A DNA stretch of 11,302 nucleotides from Sphaerochaeta sp. (GCA_023228445.1 JALOBD010000071.1:1-11302), one strand, 5' to 3'. Numbered from the stretch's first letter, positions 1 through 7,249 are shown. Notes: generated by a model not told the origin, from the letters alone. Numbers and translations are program-made.

Positions 1-82
1 TCGAGCGCATGAGCTGCACGGGCAGGTACGACTCGAGGAAGACGTTGCAGTAACTGAATGCGAGGCGGTCTTTCCTACCCAT
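1..82 (-). CDS. Third tyrosine recombinase of a RIT-like trio (N-terminal fragment, cut by window edge)
   Basis: An ATG at 82 opens a frame that stays open for 27 codons to the left edge. It begins MGRKDRLAFSYC and continues with FLESYLPVQ. The FL..YLPVQ start resembles the N-terminal SAM-like (core-binding) domain of phage-type integrases, which often read F...YLP.Q.G.S..T. The ATG overlaps the stop codon of the preceding recombinase (TAG at 77-75) by eight bases, so the two are probably translationally coupled. With two recombinases upstream in the same orientation, this is most likely the third member of a recombinase-in-trio set. The catalytic domain is outside the window, so the assignment rests on position and this short N-terminus. 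Confidence 0.7.
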   Translation of the reverse strand, partial: MGRKDRLAFSYCNVFLESYLPVQLMRS

Positions 83-1361
83 GGGCCACCTCCGGTATCA
101 CCGCCTGGTCGTCGTCCAGGATCTCCGTGAAGCGGGTGTCGAGCCTGATGCAGTAGTGGTAGGTCTCGGCGAAGGACGCGTGGCCCAACTGCTTCGAGAG
201 ATACGGGATGAGCGAGTCAACGTCCCGCCCCTCGCCCTGCCATTGCGCCAGCTTATCCAAAACATAGGTGTGGCGGAATGCGTGGACCGAGGCATTGTGG
301 CCGTTCTTGGGGTCGTGGATGCCCCCCGATTCTCTCCACAATCTTTTGAATAGGTTCCTCACCGTGGTGTCGACGAGAGCGAGCGGTTCGTCCCCCTTCA
401 GGCCGCCGACGAAGAAATTCTCCCGGCAGGGGAAGTATTGGTCGAGGACGGTGTCACATCTCCTCAGCATCTCGGCATCTTGTCGGGAGAAGTAGACATA
501 CCGGTCCTCGTTGTTCTTGGCATGCCTCACGAGGATGCGCCCGTGCTCATAATCGATGTCCCTTCTCAGTATTACGCAGCATTCCGACTCCCTCATCCCC
601 GTGGAGTAGAGCAGGCGGAAGTAGACCGGTACGGTGAAGGCCATCCAGGGGTATAGAAAACGACTGCCGTCGATGGTCTTGAAGAACCTCAGGATCTCCT
701 CGCGGCTGAAGACGTACGGCGGCATATTGACGACCTTGACTGAGGGGATTCCCTGATGGGCGATTCCCCCATGGCCGGCCATGTACCGGGCCAGGATGCC
801 TACCACCGAGAGCTTGTTCACCCGAGTCTTCGAACTGTCGCCCTCCAGGCCTGCTGCGTAACCGTCCACCATCTCCCGGGTCAACACTTCACCGGAGAAA
901 CCCACCGTCACCAAGTATTGGTCGAACTGGTGGAGGAATTTCCTCTCGTTGATGTACTTGAGCCCCAGGCTCCGCTTGAAGGCGACGAGGCTGTCCATCC
1001 AGGACGCCAGACAACCGGTGAAATCCGGTGCGGCCGAAGTCCTACGTCGGATGAACGTCGCGGGTGGGACGAACGCATGATTCCCGCCTCTGATGAGAAA
1101 ATAGGCGAACTGCCTGATGGAGCTCTGGCTTTGCCTGACTTCCTGTTCACAGCACCCTTCTTTCGACTGCCGCCAGGCCATGACGGTCTCTTCGTCGAGA
1201 AGTCCGGAGGTGAGGTTCTTTTCGATGCAGAGTCGATCGAGCTGGGCCAGGTGCCTGCAGATCGTCACCGATCGTCCCTCGTTTTCAATCTCTCTTCTGA
1301 ACTCGTCCATCTTTGGTCCGAGGGCGCTGCCGAATTGGTATTCCTTCTTGGTTCTGCTCAT
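75..1361 (-). CDS. Tyrosine recombinase, second gene of RIT-like trio
   Basis: This 428-residue phage-type integrase acts on DNA by strand exchange through a 3'-phosphotyrosine intermediate. All catalytic positions are visible: R257 in GMRESE, K282 in HAKNNEDR, H360 and R363 in HAFRHTY, H394 in QLGHAS, and nucleophile Y403 nine residues after H394. Residues about 1-215 form the SAM-like core-binding region and about 216-428 the catalytic domain. The frame is open back to 1559, but the start at 1361 is chosen because it has a strong Shine-Dalgarno (GGAGGTG, five bases upstream), it overlaps the upstream recombinase stop as ATGA, and the residues encoded before it are Arg/His/Pro-rich and look like out-of-frame sequence of that gene. 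It is followed by an eight-base overlap with the third recombinase. It appears intact. Confidence 0.93.
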   Translation of the reverse strand: MSRTKKEYQFGSALGPKMDEFRREIENEGRSVTICRHLAQLDRLCIEKNLTSGLLDEETVMAWRQSKEGCCEQEVRQSQSSIRQFAYFLIRGGNHAFVPPATFIRRRTSAAPDFTGCLASWMDSLVAFKRSLGLKYINERKFLHQFDQYLVTVGFSGEVLTREMVDGYAAGLEGDSSKTRVNKLSVVGILARYMAGHGGIAHQGIPSVKVVNMPPYVFSREEILRFFKTIDGSRFLYPWMAFTVPVYFRLLYSTGMRESECCVILRRDIDYEHGRILVRHAKNNEDRYVYFSRQDAEMLRRCDTVLDQYFPCRENFFVGGLKGDEPLALVDTTVRNLFKRLWRESGGIHDPKNGHNASVHAFRHTYVLDKLAQWQGEGRDVDSLIPYLSKQLGHASFAETYHYCIRLDTRFTEILDDDQAVIPEVAHG

Positions 1362-2566
1362 GACAGCACCTCCGGCAGGCCGAGGCCCTCGACGACGAGC
1401 GGGCTCAACGACATTGACGAGGTATCCAACCCCAGGTAGCAGTCGAGGGATTCCATGGTCGTCTGGCCGAGGACGCCCATGATGGTGAGCATGCTCGTCC
1501 CCTCGCGCAGCAACCTCGTGGCACACGTCCTTCGGAGGATGTGGTAATATCCTTCCCATGCATCGACGCCGTAGGTTTGTTTAGCCCAGATTATGTCCGT
1601 GTGGCTTGACAAACGATTGCCGTATGGTGCGCGTAGACTGAGGAACACCAGGTCCGAGTCAACCTTGGGGCGATGGTTGACCACATAGTCGGCGATGGCG
1701 TAGCCGACATCGTCGGGGAGGGGGAGGGTCAGGGGCTTGCGTGTCTTCTGTTGGACAATGCTCAACACCCCCTCCTTCCAGTCCAGCTCGCAGAATCTCA
1801 GCTTGTAGACATCCGACCTCCTCAGGCCGAGCCTCAGGCACAGCAGCGTGACGGCCCTGCTCCTCGCCTCCCCGGCGGTCGTCGGCATCCGCGCATCCAT
1901 GAGGATGCTCTCCTGCCCTTCGGTGAGTGTCGTAACTACTGTGGCTGGAACCTTTATCTTGATATCAAGGGCACAGAGAAGCGAGGCATCGATCACTTTT
2001 TCCAGCGAAAGGTACCTGAGGAAATGCCGAAGCCTGTATACAATGGCTTGTCCTGTACTTTTCGCTACGGTAGGGAGGCGCATCATGAGATAACCCTCGA
2101 GGTGACCGGCCGTGATGCTTCCCAGATTGCGGATTCCGATGCTCTCGAGATAGAGCAACAGGCCCCTGTTTGCAAAATCCTCGAAATCGATTGTTTTCCT
2201 CGCCCTGCCCATCCTTCGCAACTGGGAAAGATAGCCTTCCAGGGCATCGGAAAACTCGACCGATTGCAACGACCGCCTAGGCTTGCGATGCCTGATGTTC
2301 CTCGAATCCGTGGTCCCGGACTCCATCGCCATGAGGAGCATCACACCCACATGGCGTAGATCGCATTCCTGGACATAGCTCCATTGCCTATGAGCCACCA
2401 TCCTTGTGATTGCATCGCAGTCGAATTCGATGTTCAACTCGTCGAGGATCCCCGCGATGATCCTCAGGCTGAGGTGTATCGCGTATATCCTCTCATCACT
2501 GTACCCATTTTCTTCGTAATACCGAAGGACGATCTCCTTCGCCTGCTCGAACCGTGTTCTGTCCAT
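1358..2566 (-). CDS. Tyrosine recombinase, first gene of RIT-like trio
   Basis: This 402-residue phage-type integrase is the lead gene of the recombinase string. Catalytic residues seen are R249 in GLRRSD, K274 in QQKTRKP, H342 and R345 in HILRRT, and nucleophile Y377 in DCYLGLD. The position usually occupied by His or Trp (the H of LGH) is Gln368, in VLGQTT, at the normal nine-residue distance from the tyrosine; this is an odd substitution that could lower activity or mark a subfamily. Residues about 100-195 look like the core-binding domain and about 215-402 the catalytic domain; the first 100 residues are an extra N-terminal region. The start at 2566 has a strong Shine-Dalgarno, GGAGGT, five bases upstream. 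Its stop overlaps the ATG of the second recombinase as ATGA. Confidence 0.92.
   Translation of the reverse strand: MDRTRFEQAKEIVLRYYEENGYSDERIYAIHLSLRIIAGILDELNIEFDCDAITRMVAHRQWSYVQECDLRHVGVMLLMAMESGTTDSRNIRHRKPRRSLQSVEFSDALEGYLSQLRRMGRARKTIDFEDFANRGLLLYLESIGIRNLGSITAGHLEGYLMMRLPTVAKSTGQAIVYRLRHFLRYLSLEKVIDASLLCALDIKIKVPATVVTTLTEGQESILMDARMPTTAGEARSRAVTLLCLRLGLRRSDVYKLRFCELDWKEGVLSIVQQKTRKPLTLPLPDDVGYAIADYVVNHRPKVDSDLVFLSLRAPYGNRLSSHTDIIWAKQTYGVDAWEGYYHILRRTCATRLLREGTSMLTIMGVLGQTTMESLDCYLGLDTSSMSLSPLVVEGLGLPEVLS
1367..1373 (-). promoter_or_regulatory. Shine-Dalgarno setting the start of the second recombinase
   Basis: GGAGGTG on the minus strand lies five bases before the ATG at 1361, inside the 3' end of the upstream recombinase gene. 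It decides the start against the much longer open frame reaching 1559 and fits translation coupled to termination of the first gene at the ATGA overlap. Confidence 0.8.
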
Positions 2567-2661
2567 CCAGAACCTCCTTCATTGAGATTCTGGAAGCGTA
2601 GCATCCCGGATAATCGATGACCACGTTATTCAGCCTTTCCCCGCCCAAGACCAACCATCGG

Positions 2662-2675
2662 TGCATCCTGATGCA
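2662..2675. repeat. Short perfect palindrome at mobile-element junction
   Basis: TGCATC-CT-GATGCA is a six-base inverted repeat with a two-base centre. It lies just downstream of the truncated transposase stop and about 95 bases ahead of the first recombinase gene. It could be a recombinase binding or crossover site of the RIT-like element, but a palindrome this short can occur by chance. Confidence 0.4.
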
Positions 2676-2678
2676 GTT

Positions 2679-3746
2679 CTAGGCGGAGAGGCGGAATAAT
2701 TCGGGCTTACGGAATAAGATTGCCCACCTAAATCCATAGACTGCAATGATTTGCTGTTCATCCAAGCTGGTATCGGTGCTCAGCAGGACCAGGTATTCCT
2801 TGCTCTTGTTCCTGTTGCGCACGAAGACGAGCTTCACCCTCTCCAGCCTTCCGTCCTTGTCCTTGATCGTGACCTCCGTCGACAGCAGATATTTGGAGGT
2901 CCCCCTGCGCTTGCGGTTCCTCCTGAAGATGTCGGAGACGGTCGACGGGTTCTCCCCTTGCTCGTCATAGTACTTGGTGCTGCCCTTCTTGACCATGCAC
3001 ACCACATGATAACCCTTTTCAAGGACGGAAAATATCTGTGCCGGGCAAGAGAACCAGCTGTCGTAGAGCACATAGCGGGCCTTGACGGCTGCCGCCTTCG
3101 CGTAGTCGAGCAGGGCGAGCATCGCCTCGGTGGCCTTGGTCCGGCTGAGCACCCTCCGGGAATGTCCCGGGGTGCCCACCGGCACCTCCTTGGCGCCGTT
3201 GATCTGCATCTTGTCGTTCTCGGTGCCCAGCAGGGAATGGGCCACCGGCAGGAAGCTGGTCCCGTCGGTGTAGCCGAGGGTGAGCATGCGGAAGCCCTTG
3301 AAGAAGCAGTTCTTCTTCGAGTGATCCTTGCAACGAGCAAGCAATTCCACTCTCTTGGAACTGTTTCGGTAGAAGGGGCTGTCGTCTATGACCAGGCAGG
3401 TTCGCTCGTTCTTCTCATGCTCATGGATCGGCGTGAGCACCGTCTCTATGATCAGCGAGCACAGCCTGGAGATGAACCGGTTCCAGTCTATGTGCACCGA
3501 CTGCATGAACCTGTGCACGCAATCCTTGCCGACGACCTTCCCGCCCCGACCCCTGCGCTGGTCCTGGTAGGTGGACACACCCTTGAAGACGATGGAGAAC
3601 AGATAGGAGAACACCTCGCTGACCGGCACCCCCCTGACCTTGCGCGCACCACAGGCGGAAAGCAGGCTGAAGAGGCCGAACTTGCTGCAGAAATCGGAGA
3701 AAGATGAGCTGATTTGGTCGTCAGAGGGGAAATTTTGTGATAGCAT
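2679..3746 (-). pseudogene. IS4-type DDE transposase, 3' truncated
   Basis: A 355-residue frame of an IS4-superfamily (DDE_Tnp_1-like) transposase. Landmarks are LVIDDS (D121/D122, first acidic residue of the DDE triad), KGFRMLTLGYTDG, and YVLYDSWFS (D219, second Asp). The third motif of the family, YxxRWxIE..FK, starts correctly as YGFRWAI (337-343) and then changes to unrelated LFRKPELFRLSA before a stop. The catalytic Glu and the C-terminus, normally several dozen residues more, are therefore missing, and no continuation is seen in other frames downstream. The start at 3746 is preferred over an in-frame codon at 3839, because AAGGAG lies 11 bases upstream and a TATAAT box lies between the two. 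The gene is almost certainly inactive; the break matches the edge of the RIT-like element. Confidence 0.85.
2681..2717. repeat. Direct repeats at the IS/RIT junction
   Basis: CGGAATAA occurs at 2692-2699 and 2710-2717, a period of 18 bases. AGGCGGA occurs at 2681-2687 and 2689-2695, a period of eight. The cluster overlaps the last codons of the truncated transposase frame, where its family homology ends. It may represent recombinase-binding repeats at the tip of the RIT-like element. The matching opposite end is not in the window. Confidence 0.5.
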
Positions 3747-3788
3747 GGTCTTACAAGCTCCTTTTTGGTAGGTTTTTACGCTAAAAAC

Positions 3789-3817
3789 ATTATACCAAAC
3801 ATTGGAGCTTATTTCTA
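3789..3817 (-). promoter_or_regulatory. Transposase promoter
   Basis: On the minus strand a consensus TATAAT (3794-3789) is preceded by TAGAAA (3817-3812, four of six matches to TTGACA) with a 17-base spacer, in an AT-rich leader. It lies 43 bases upstream of the transposase ATG at 3746, so the start at 3839 would be too early. Confidence 0.55.
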
Positions 3818-3844
3818 TATAAATCAACCAAATAACCAAAATTA

Positions 3845-3874
3845 TTTATATGGCTATGATATTGTTCCTATACT
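3845..3874 (+). promoter_or_regulatory. Possible outward-facing promoter at the IS end
   Basis: On the plus strand TTTATA (3845-3850) and TATACT (3869-3874) are separated by 18 bases and point out of the IS toward the sulfatase remnant and the phosphonate operon. The -35 matches consensus at four of six positions and the -10 at five of six. The region is AT-rich, so chance matches are likely. Confidence 0.3.
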
Positions 3875-3895
3875 GACACTTTTGGCTGATTTCAA

Positions 3896-4591
3896 GTGCG
3901 AAGTTTGAGTTACTTTCTGGACTCCTATTCAACCATCTATTATTTATCTGAGTTGATGGAGGTTGATGATTCCTACGGAAGCTTTGTTTTTCTGGCCAAT
4001 AATGCAACCCACGATCCAATCTTTTTGCAAGCTCCTGATTATAAGCCAGTCGGAACAGTAACCGATACCACAAATCCGCTTCAAGAAGAGTCATTATTTG
4101 ATGAAATTGCACAGATTCATTACCATGCCAATGTTGCAGTCATGCTGAGAATTGGTGACTGGTTGGAATCGTTGAAGGAGAAGGGCGTATATGACAACAC
4201 CAGGATCATCATTGTGGCAGATCATGGGCGCGGAATCACGACGCCGTCGTTCAAGGATTTTTCCGATAACTCCGTGCTTCTGGGGTACTACAATCCATTG
4301 TTGTTGGTCAAAGATTTTGATGCTTCAGAAGCTCTTGTGACGGACACTCAATTCATGACGAATGCTGATGCTCCGTTGATGGCGATTTCTGGCCTTCCGA
4401 TATCGACCACCAACCCATTCACTGGAAAAGATATGGTTGCTGAAGTGGATAAGTCGATTGTCAATGTGTATTACTCTAAGGCCAGCCCGCAAAGCCATGG
4501 GGTAAATACGTTCAAATTCGATTATACGCAAAGTTTCTCGATTCATGATTCGATTTTCATTGAGGACAATTGGTCTCGCCTAGAACAGTGA
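3896..4591 (+). pseudogene. LTA-synthase-like sulfatase, C-terminal remnant
   Basis: The frame (GTG at 3896, but genuine homology probably starts near 3905) gives about 230 residues of the alkaline phosphatase/sulfatase superfamily, LtaS-like. Visible signs are NNATHDP, YHANVAVMLRIGDW, YDNTRIIIVADHGRG (the Asp-His pair equals a metal-binding pair in LtaS-type enzymes), NPLLLVKDF, FMTNADAPL, NPFTGKD and a C-terminal HDSIFIEDNW. Complete family members have several N-terminal membrane helices, then a linker and the nucleophilic Thr. None of these is present, because the IS lies directly upstream. The natural stop is retained. The intact enzyme would transfer a phospho-alcohol such as phosphoglycerol from a lipid donor to an envelope polymer. 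It lies 93 bases before the glycerophosphotransferase-like gene on the same strand, so it was probably part of the same operon. Base composition is noticeably more AT-rich than the recombinase region. Confidence 0.82.
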
Positions 4592-4672
4592 TTGATGGAT
4601 AAAAAAATGAATCCACGTGTTGCTATTCAAAATTGAGAGAATGGGAAAGCTCTCTGATCTCTATAGTTGTTT

Positions 4673-4680
4673 AAGGAAGG
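4673..4680 (+). promoter_or_regulatory. Shine-Dalgarno setting the start of the glycerophosphotransferase-like gene
   Basis: AAGGAAGG ends four bases before the ATG at 4685 and seven before the ATG at 4688. It lies downstream of the TTG at 4667, which is thereby ruled out as the start. It is the only good Shine-Dalgarno in the 93-base gap after the sulfatase remnant. Confidence 0.7.
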
Positions 4681-4684
4681 AAAA

Positions 4685-5935
4685 ATGATGTTGGCATTGT
4701 ACATAGACCCCGGAACCGGGAGCATGCTCTTCTCGATCGTCATCGGCTTGGTGACAGCCCTGTACTTTCTTGGCAAAGCTGCCATCATCAAGCTGAAGTT
4801 CGTTGTCTCTGGAGGAAAGGGGACGGTTTCGAAGAACCACTATCCGTTGGTCATCTACTCGGAGGGCAAGCGATATTGGAATGTCTTCAAGCCCGTGTTG
4901 AAGGCTTTGGAGAAGCGAGGTGTTGCTACCATCTTCTACACCTCAAGTGAGGATGATCCGTTCTTCTCTTCATCGTGGGAACATATTACTGGTGAGTTCA
5001 TCGGGGAGGGGAACAAGGCATTCACCCGATTGAATTTCCTTGAGGCCGATGTCTGTCTCATGACCACCCCAGGCCTTGACGTCTACCAACTGAAGCGGTC
5101 AAAGGGAGTAAGGCACTACGCTCATATCCTCCATGCCTCCAGCGACGCTACTACCTACCGCCTCTTCGGGCTCGACTACTACGATTCGGTGCTGCTCACC
5201 GGTGAGTACCAGAAGGAACATCTTCGAATCTTGGAGGGGCAGCGGAACATTAGAGAGAAGGATTTAGTGGTGGTAGGGTGCACCTACCTCGACGTCTTGC
5301 AAGAGAAGGTTGCTGATTTTGTGAAAAAGGATGATTCTGTCTTCACCGTGCTAGTGGCGCCTTCCTGGGGGCCGAGTGCCATCTTGAGCAAGTATGGTGC
5401 CTCGTTGTTAGATGCTTTGGTACAAACGGGCTTTCATATCATTGTCAGACCCCACCCACAGTCGAAGCTGTCTGAAAAGGACGTGTTGGATACATTAGAA
5501 GCTACATACCAGGGTGTTGATACTCTTGAATGGGACTATAACCCCGAAAACCTTCTCTCCCTCTCGCGAGCGGACATCATGATCAGTGACTTCAGCGGCG
5601 TGGTCTTCGACTATGCCTTCCTCTTCGACCGCCCCTTCCTCTACGTCAATAGTGAGTTTGATTCCCGCCCCTACGACTCCCATGATATTGAAGAGGAGCC
5701 GTGGATCTTTCGCGTCCTCCCCGAGATCGGCATTGAGCTGAAGAGAGAGGATTTTGGAACGATCAAAGATGTCTTGCTGAAGGCGTATGAGAGTACATCC
5801 CTCTCTGAGAACCGCAAGAGTGCCCGTGATGTTGCCTGGCAACATCGCGGGGAGAGTGGGGAGCGAGTGGCAGAGTATTTGAAGAAGCTATTAGACAATT
5901 ATTCTGCTATCGAGTACAGTGAAGAGAAAGGATAG
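4685..5935 (+). CDS. CDP-glycerol glycerophosphotransferase-like protein (TagB/TagF superfamily), candidate 2-AEP transferase
   Basis: This 416-residue protein has an N-terminal membrane anchor (YIDPGTGSMLFS followed by a hydrophobic stretch to about residue 33). The remainder matches the Glyphos_transf fold: HILHASSDATTYRLFG, SVLLTGEYQKEHLR, VLVAPSWGP, IIVRPHPQS and DIMISDFSGVVFDYAFLFDRPFLY. Family members transfer glycerol phosphate, or a similar CMP-linked group, from a CDP-alcohol to a glycan or polymer at the cytoplasmic face of the membrane. It has no N-terminal glycosyltransferase module, unlike many TagF-type proteins. The start at 4685 is supported by the AAGGAAGG site; a second ATG follows directly at 4688. 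It is the first gene of a tight operon making CMP-activated 2-aminoethylphosphonate, with nine bases to the next gene. I infer that its real donor may be CMP-2-AEP rather than CDP-glycerol, since no CDP-glycerol synthesis gene with an intact HxGH motif is seen here. Confidence 0.85.
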   Translation: MMLALYIDPGTGSMLFSIVIGLVTALYFLGKAAIIKLKFVVSGGKGTVSKNHYPLVIYSEGKRYWNVFKPVLKALEKRGVATIFYTSSEDDPFFSSSWEHITGEFIGEGNKAFTRLNFLEADVCLMTTPGLDVYQLKRSKGVRHYAHILHASSDATTYRLFGLDYYDSVLLTGEYQKEHLRILEGQRNIREKDLVVVGCTYLDVLQEKVADFVKKDDSVFTVLVAPSWGPSAILSKYGASLLDALVQTGFHIIVRPHPQSKLSEKDVLDTLEATYQGVDTLEWDYNPENLLSLSRADIMISDFSGVVFDYAFLFDRPFLYVNSEFDSRPYDSHDIEEEPWIFRVLPEIGIELKREDFGTIKDVLLKAYESTSLSENRKSARDVAWQHRGESGERVAEYLKKLLDNYSAIEYSEEKG

Positions 5936-5944
5936 GGTACAAGT

Positions 5945-7243
5945 ATGACAACAGTATACTTAGGCATTACCGGAGATATCATCCATCCAGGGATTATCAA
6001 TATTATCACTGAAGGGTCTAAGTTTGGTGAGCTTATCATCGGGTTACTGACCGACTCAGCCATTGCTCCGCACAAACGGCTTCCCTATCTCACCTATGAA
6101 CAGCGAGAAGTGGTAGTAAAAAGCATCAAGGGTGTTGCCAAGATTGTACCCCAAGAGGAGTGGAGTTACGTACCCAACCTTCTGAAATACAAGCCCGACT
6201 ACATCATTCATGGTGATGATTGGAAGAGTGGGCCGTTGAGTAAAATCCGCGATGAGGTTTACTCTGTCATGGAGACACTTGGGGGTCAAGTCATCGAGAT
6301 CCCCTATACCAAAGGCATCAACTCCACAGCTCTGGTGGAGCAGCAGAAGGCCATCGGAACGACTCCTGAAATCAGATTGAAGACGCTCCGACGCCTCCTT
6401 GCAGCCAAACCCACGGTTCGAATTTTGGAGGTCCATGACGGCCTCTCCGGTCTCATTGCAGAGAGCGTTTCATTTTGTAAGGATGGGGAGTACAAGAGCT
6501 TCGACGGCATGTGGTCCTCGAGCCTCACCGATTCAACATCCAAAGGGAAACCCGACATTGAAGCCGTTGACCTGACCACACGACTGCAGAGTGTCACTGA
6601 CATCCTTGAATGTACCACCAAGCCCATCATCTACGATGGGGATACTGGAGGCTTAGCCGAACACTTTGTCTACACCGTCAGAACCCTGGAGCGCAACGGC
6701 ATCTCTGCCATCATCATCGAGGATAAGATGGGCTTGAAGAAGAATTCCCTCTTTGGCACCGATGTGCAGCAGCAGCTTGCTCCTATTGAAGATTTCGCTC
6801 AAAAGATCAGCTTCGGAAAGCAAGCCCAGGTGACCAAAGACTTCATGATCATCAGTCGCCTTGAATCCCTAATCGCTGGCGGGACGGTCGATGAGGCGCT
6901 TGAACGGGCACGAGCGTACATCAAAGCGGGGACCGATGGCATCATGATCCACTCAAAGAATAAAAGTGGCGATGATGTGCAGGAATTCTGCCTTCGTTTC
7001 AGGAAGGAGTACAGCCAAGTTCCGCTCATTCTCGTGCCAACGACGTACAACCAATTTACCGAAGAGGAGTTCGAAGCCTGGGGTGCCAACATCATTATTT
7101 ATGCAAACCACATGCTCAGAGCTGCGTATCCGGCGATGATGACCGTGGCCAAGTCGATTCTTGAACACGGGCGCTCCCTGGAAGCCGATTCTTTGTGCAT
7201 GCCCATCAAACAAATCCTAGAATTGATACCAGGGACCAAGTAG
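5945..7243 (+). CDS. aepX: Phosphoenolpyruvate mutase with N-terminal nucleotidyltransferase-like domain
   Basis: This 432-residue cytosolic enzyme converts phosphoenolpyruvate to phosphonopyruvate, the C-P bond forming step of phosphonate synthesis. The C-terminal part (about 145-432) is a PEP mutase/isocitrate lyase-type barrel. It carries DGDTGG (231-236, metal-binding Asp), the mutase signature EDKX5NS (EDKMGLKKNS, 259-268), and HSKNKSG. The N-terminal 130 residues resemble glycerol-3-phosphate cytidylyltransferase-type domains: IHPGI at 13-17, PYLTYEQREVVV, YIIHGDDW and YTKGINSTAL. Canonical members read HxGH, but here the second His is Ile17, so catalysis by this domain may be lost. Spacing is nine bases from the upstream gene and six to the decarboxylase. 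GGATAGGG upstream can serve as ribosome binding site. The mutase assignment is firm; the role of the N-terminal domain is open. Confidence 0.95.
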   Translation: MTTVYLGITGDIIHPGIINIITEGSKFGELIIGLLTDSAIAPHKRLPYLTYEQREVVVKSIKGVAKIVPQEEWSYVPNLLKYKPDYIIHGDDWKSGPLSKIRDEVYSVMETLGGQVIEIPYTKGINSTALVEQQKAIGTTPEIRLKTLRRLLAAKPTVRILEVHDGLSGLIAESVSFCKDGEYKSFDGMWSSSLTDSTSKGKPDIEAVDLTTRLQSVTDILECTTKPIIYDGDTGGLAEHFVYTVRTLERNGISAIIIEDKMGLKKNSLFGTDVQQQLAPIEDFAQKISFGKQAQVTKDFMIISRLESLIAGGTVDEALERARAYIKAGTDGIMIHSKNKSGDDVQEFCLRFRKEYSQVPLILVPTTYNQFTEEEFEAWGANIIIYANHMLRAAYPAMMTVAKSILEHGRSLEADSLCMPIKQILELIPGTK

Positions 7244-7249
7244 AGGACG

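Larger units (their letters stand above)
1..2720 (-). mobile_element. Recombinase-in-trio (RIT)-like element, left part outside window
   Basis: Three consecutive tyrosine recombinase frames on one strand with overlapping stop and start codons (ATGA at 1361-1358, eight bases at 82-75) are the defining layout of RIT elements. RIT elements are known as trios of distinct integrases that move as a unit. The right boundary is placed at about 2680-2720, because the IS transposase loses homology to its family there and a cluster of short repeats is found (CGGAATAA at 2692-2699 and again at 2710-2717). The other end is outside the window, so terminal inverted repeats cannot be paired and the boundary is approximate. 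A Tn554-like element is the alternative, but its third protein is not a recombinase. Confidence 0.7.
2721..3910 (-). mobile_element. IS4-family insertion sequence, 3' end deleted
   Basis: The element comprises the truncated transposase and its 5' leader. Its 5' end is placed at about 3890-3915, because sulfatase-type sequence resumes from about 3905 on the plus strand. Its 3' end stops near 2720 inside the transposase gene. Since one terminus is absent, terminal inverted repeats and the target-site duplication cannot be checked here. The IS apparently inserted into the sulfatase gene first and was later interrupted by, or recombined with, the RIT-like element. Confidence 0.75.

Noticed and set aside
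756..1439. A 227-codon plus-strand frame antisense to the second recombinase
   Set aside because: It lies opposite catalogued recombinase sequence with full catalytic motifs, and its product shows no domain. It is an antisense shadow.
1362..1559. N-terminal extension of the second recombinase to 1559
   Set aside because: The extra residues are His/Arg/Pro-rich and overlap the coding 3' end of the first recombinase; the ATG at 1361 has a strong Shine-Dalgarno.
2751..3707. A 318-codon plus-strand frame antisense to the transposase
   Set aside because: The product is rich in Leu, Val, Gly, His and Arg with no recognisable domain, and it lies wholly opposite a clear transposase. It is a composition-driven shadow.
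4595..4633. Tiny frame of 13 codons between the sulfatase remnant and the transferase gene
   Set aside because: It has no good ribosome binding site and no recognisable content, and a frame this short is expected by chance.
4636..4656. Possible hairpin GAGAG...CTCTC ahead of the transferase gene
   Set aside because: It has only five base pairs with a ten-base loop and no T-run, so it is not a terminator; nothing suggests a riboswitch.
4667..4684. Upstream TTG start of the transferase gene at 4667
   Set aside because: The Shine-Dalgarno AAGGAAGG lies downstream of this codon, and family homology begins with YIDPGTGS after the ATG at 4685/4688.
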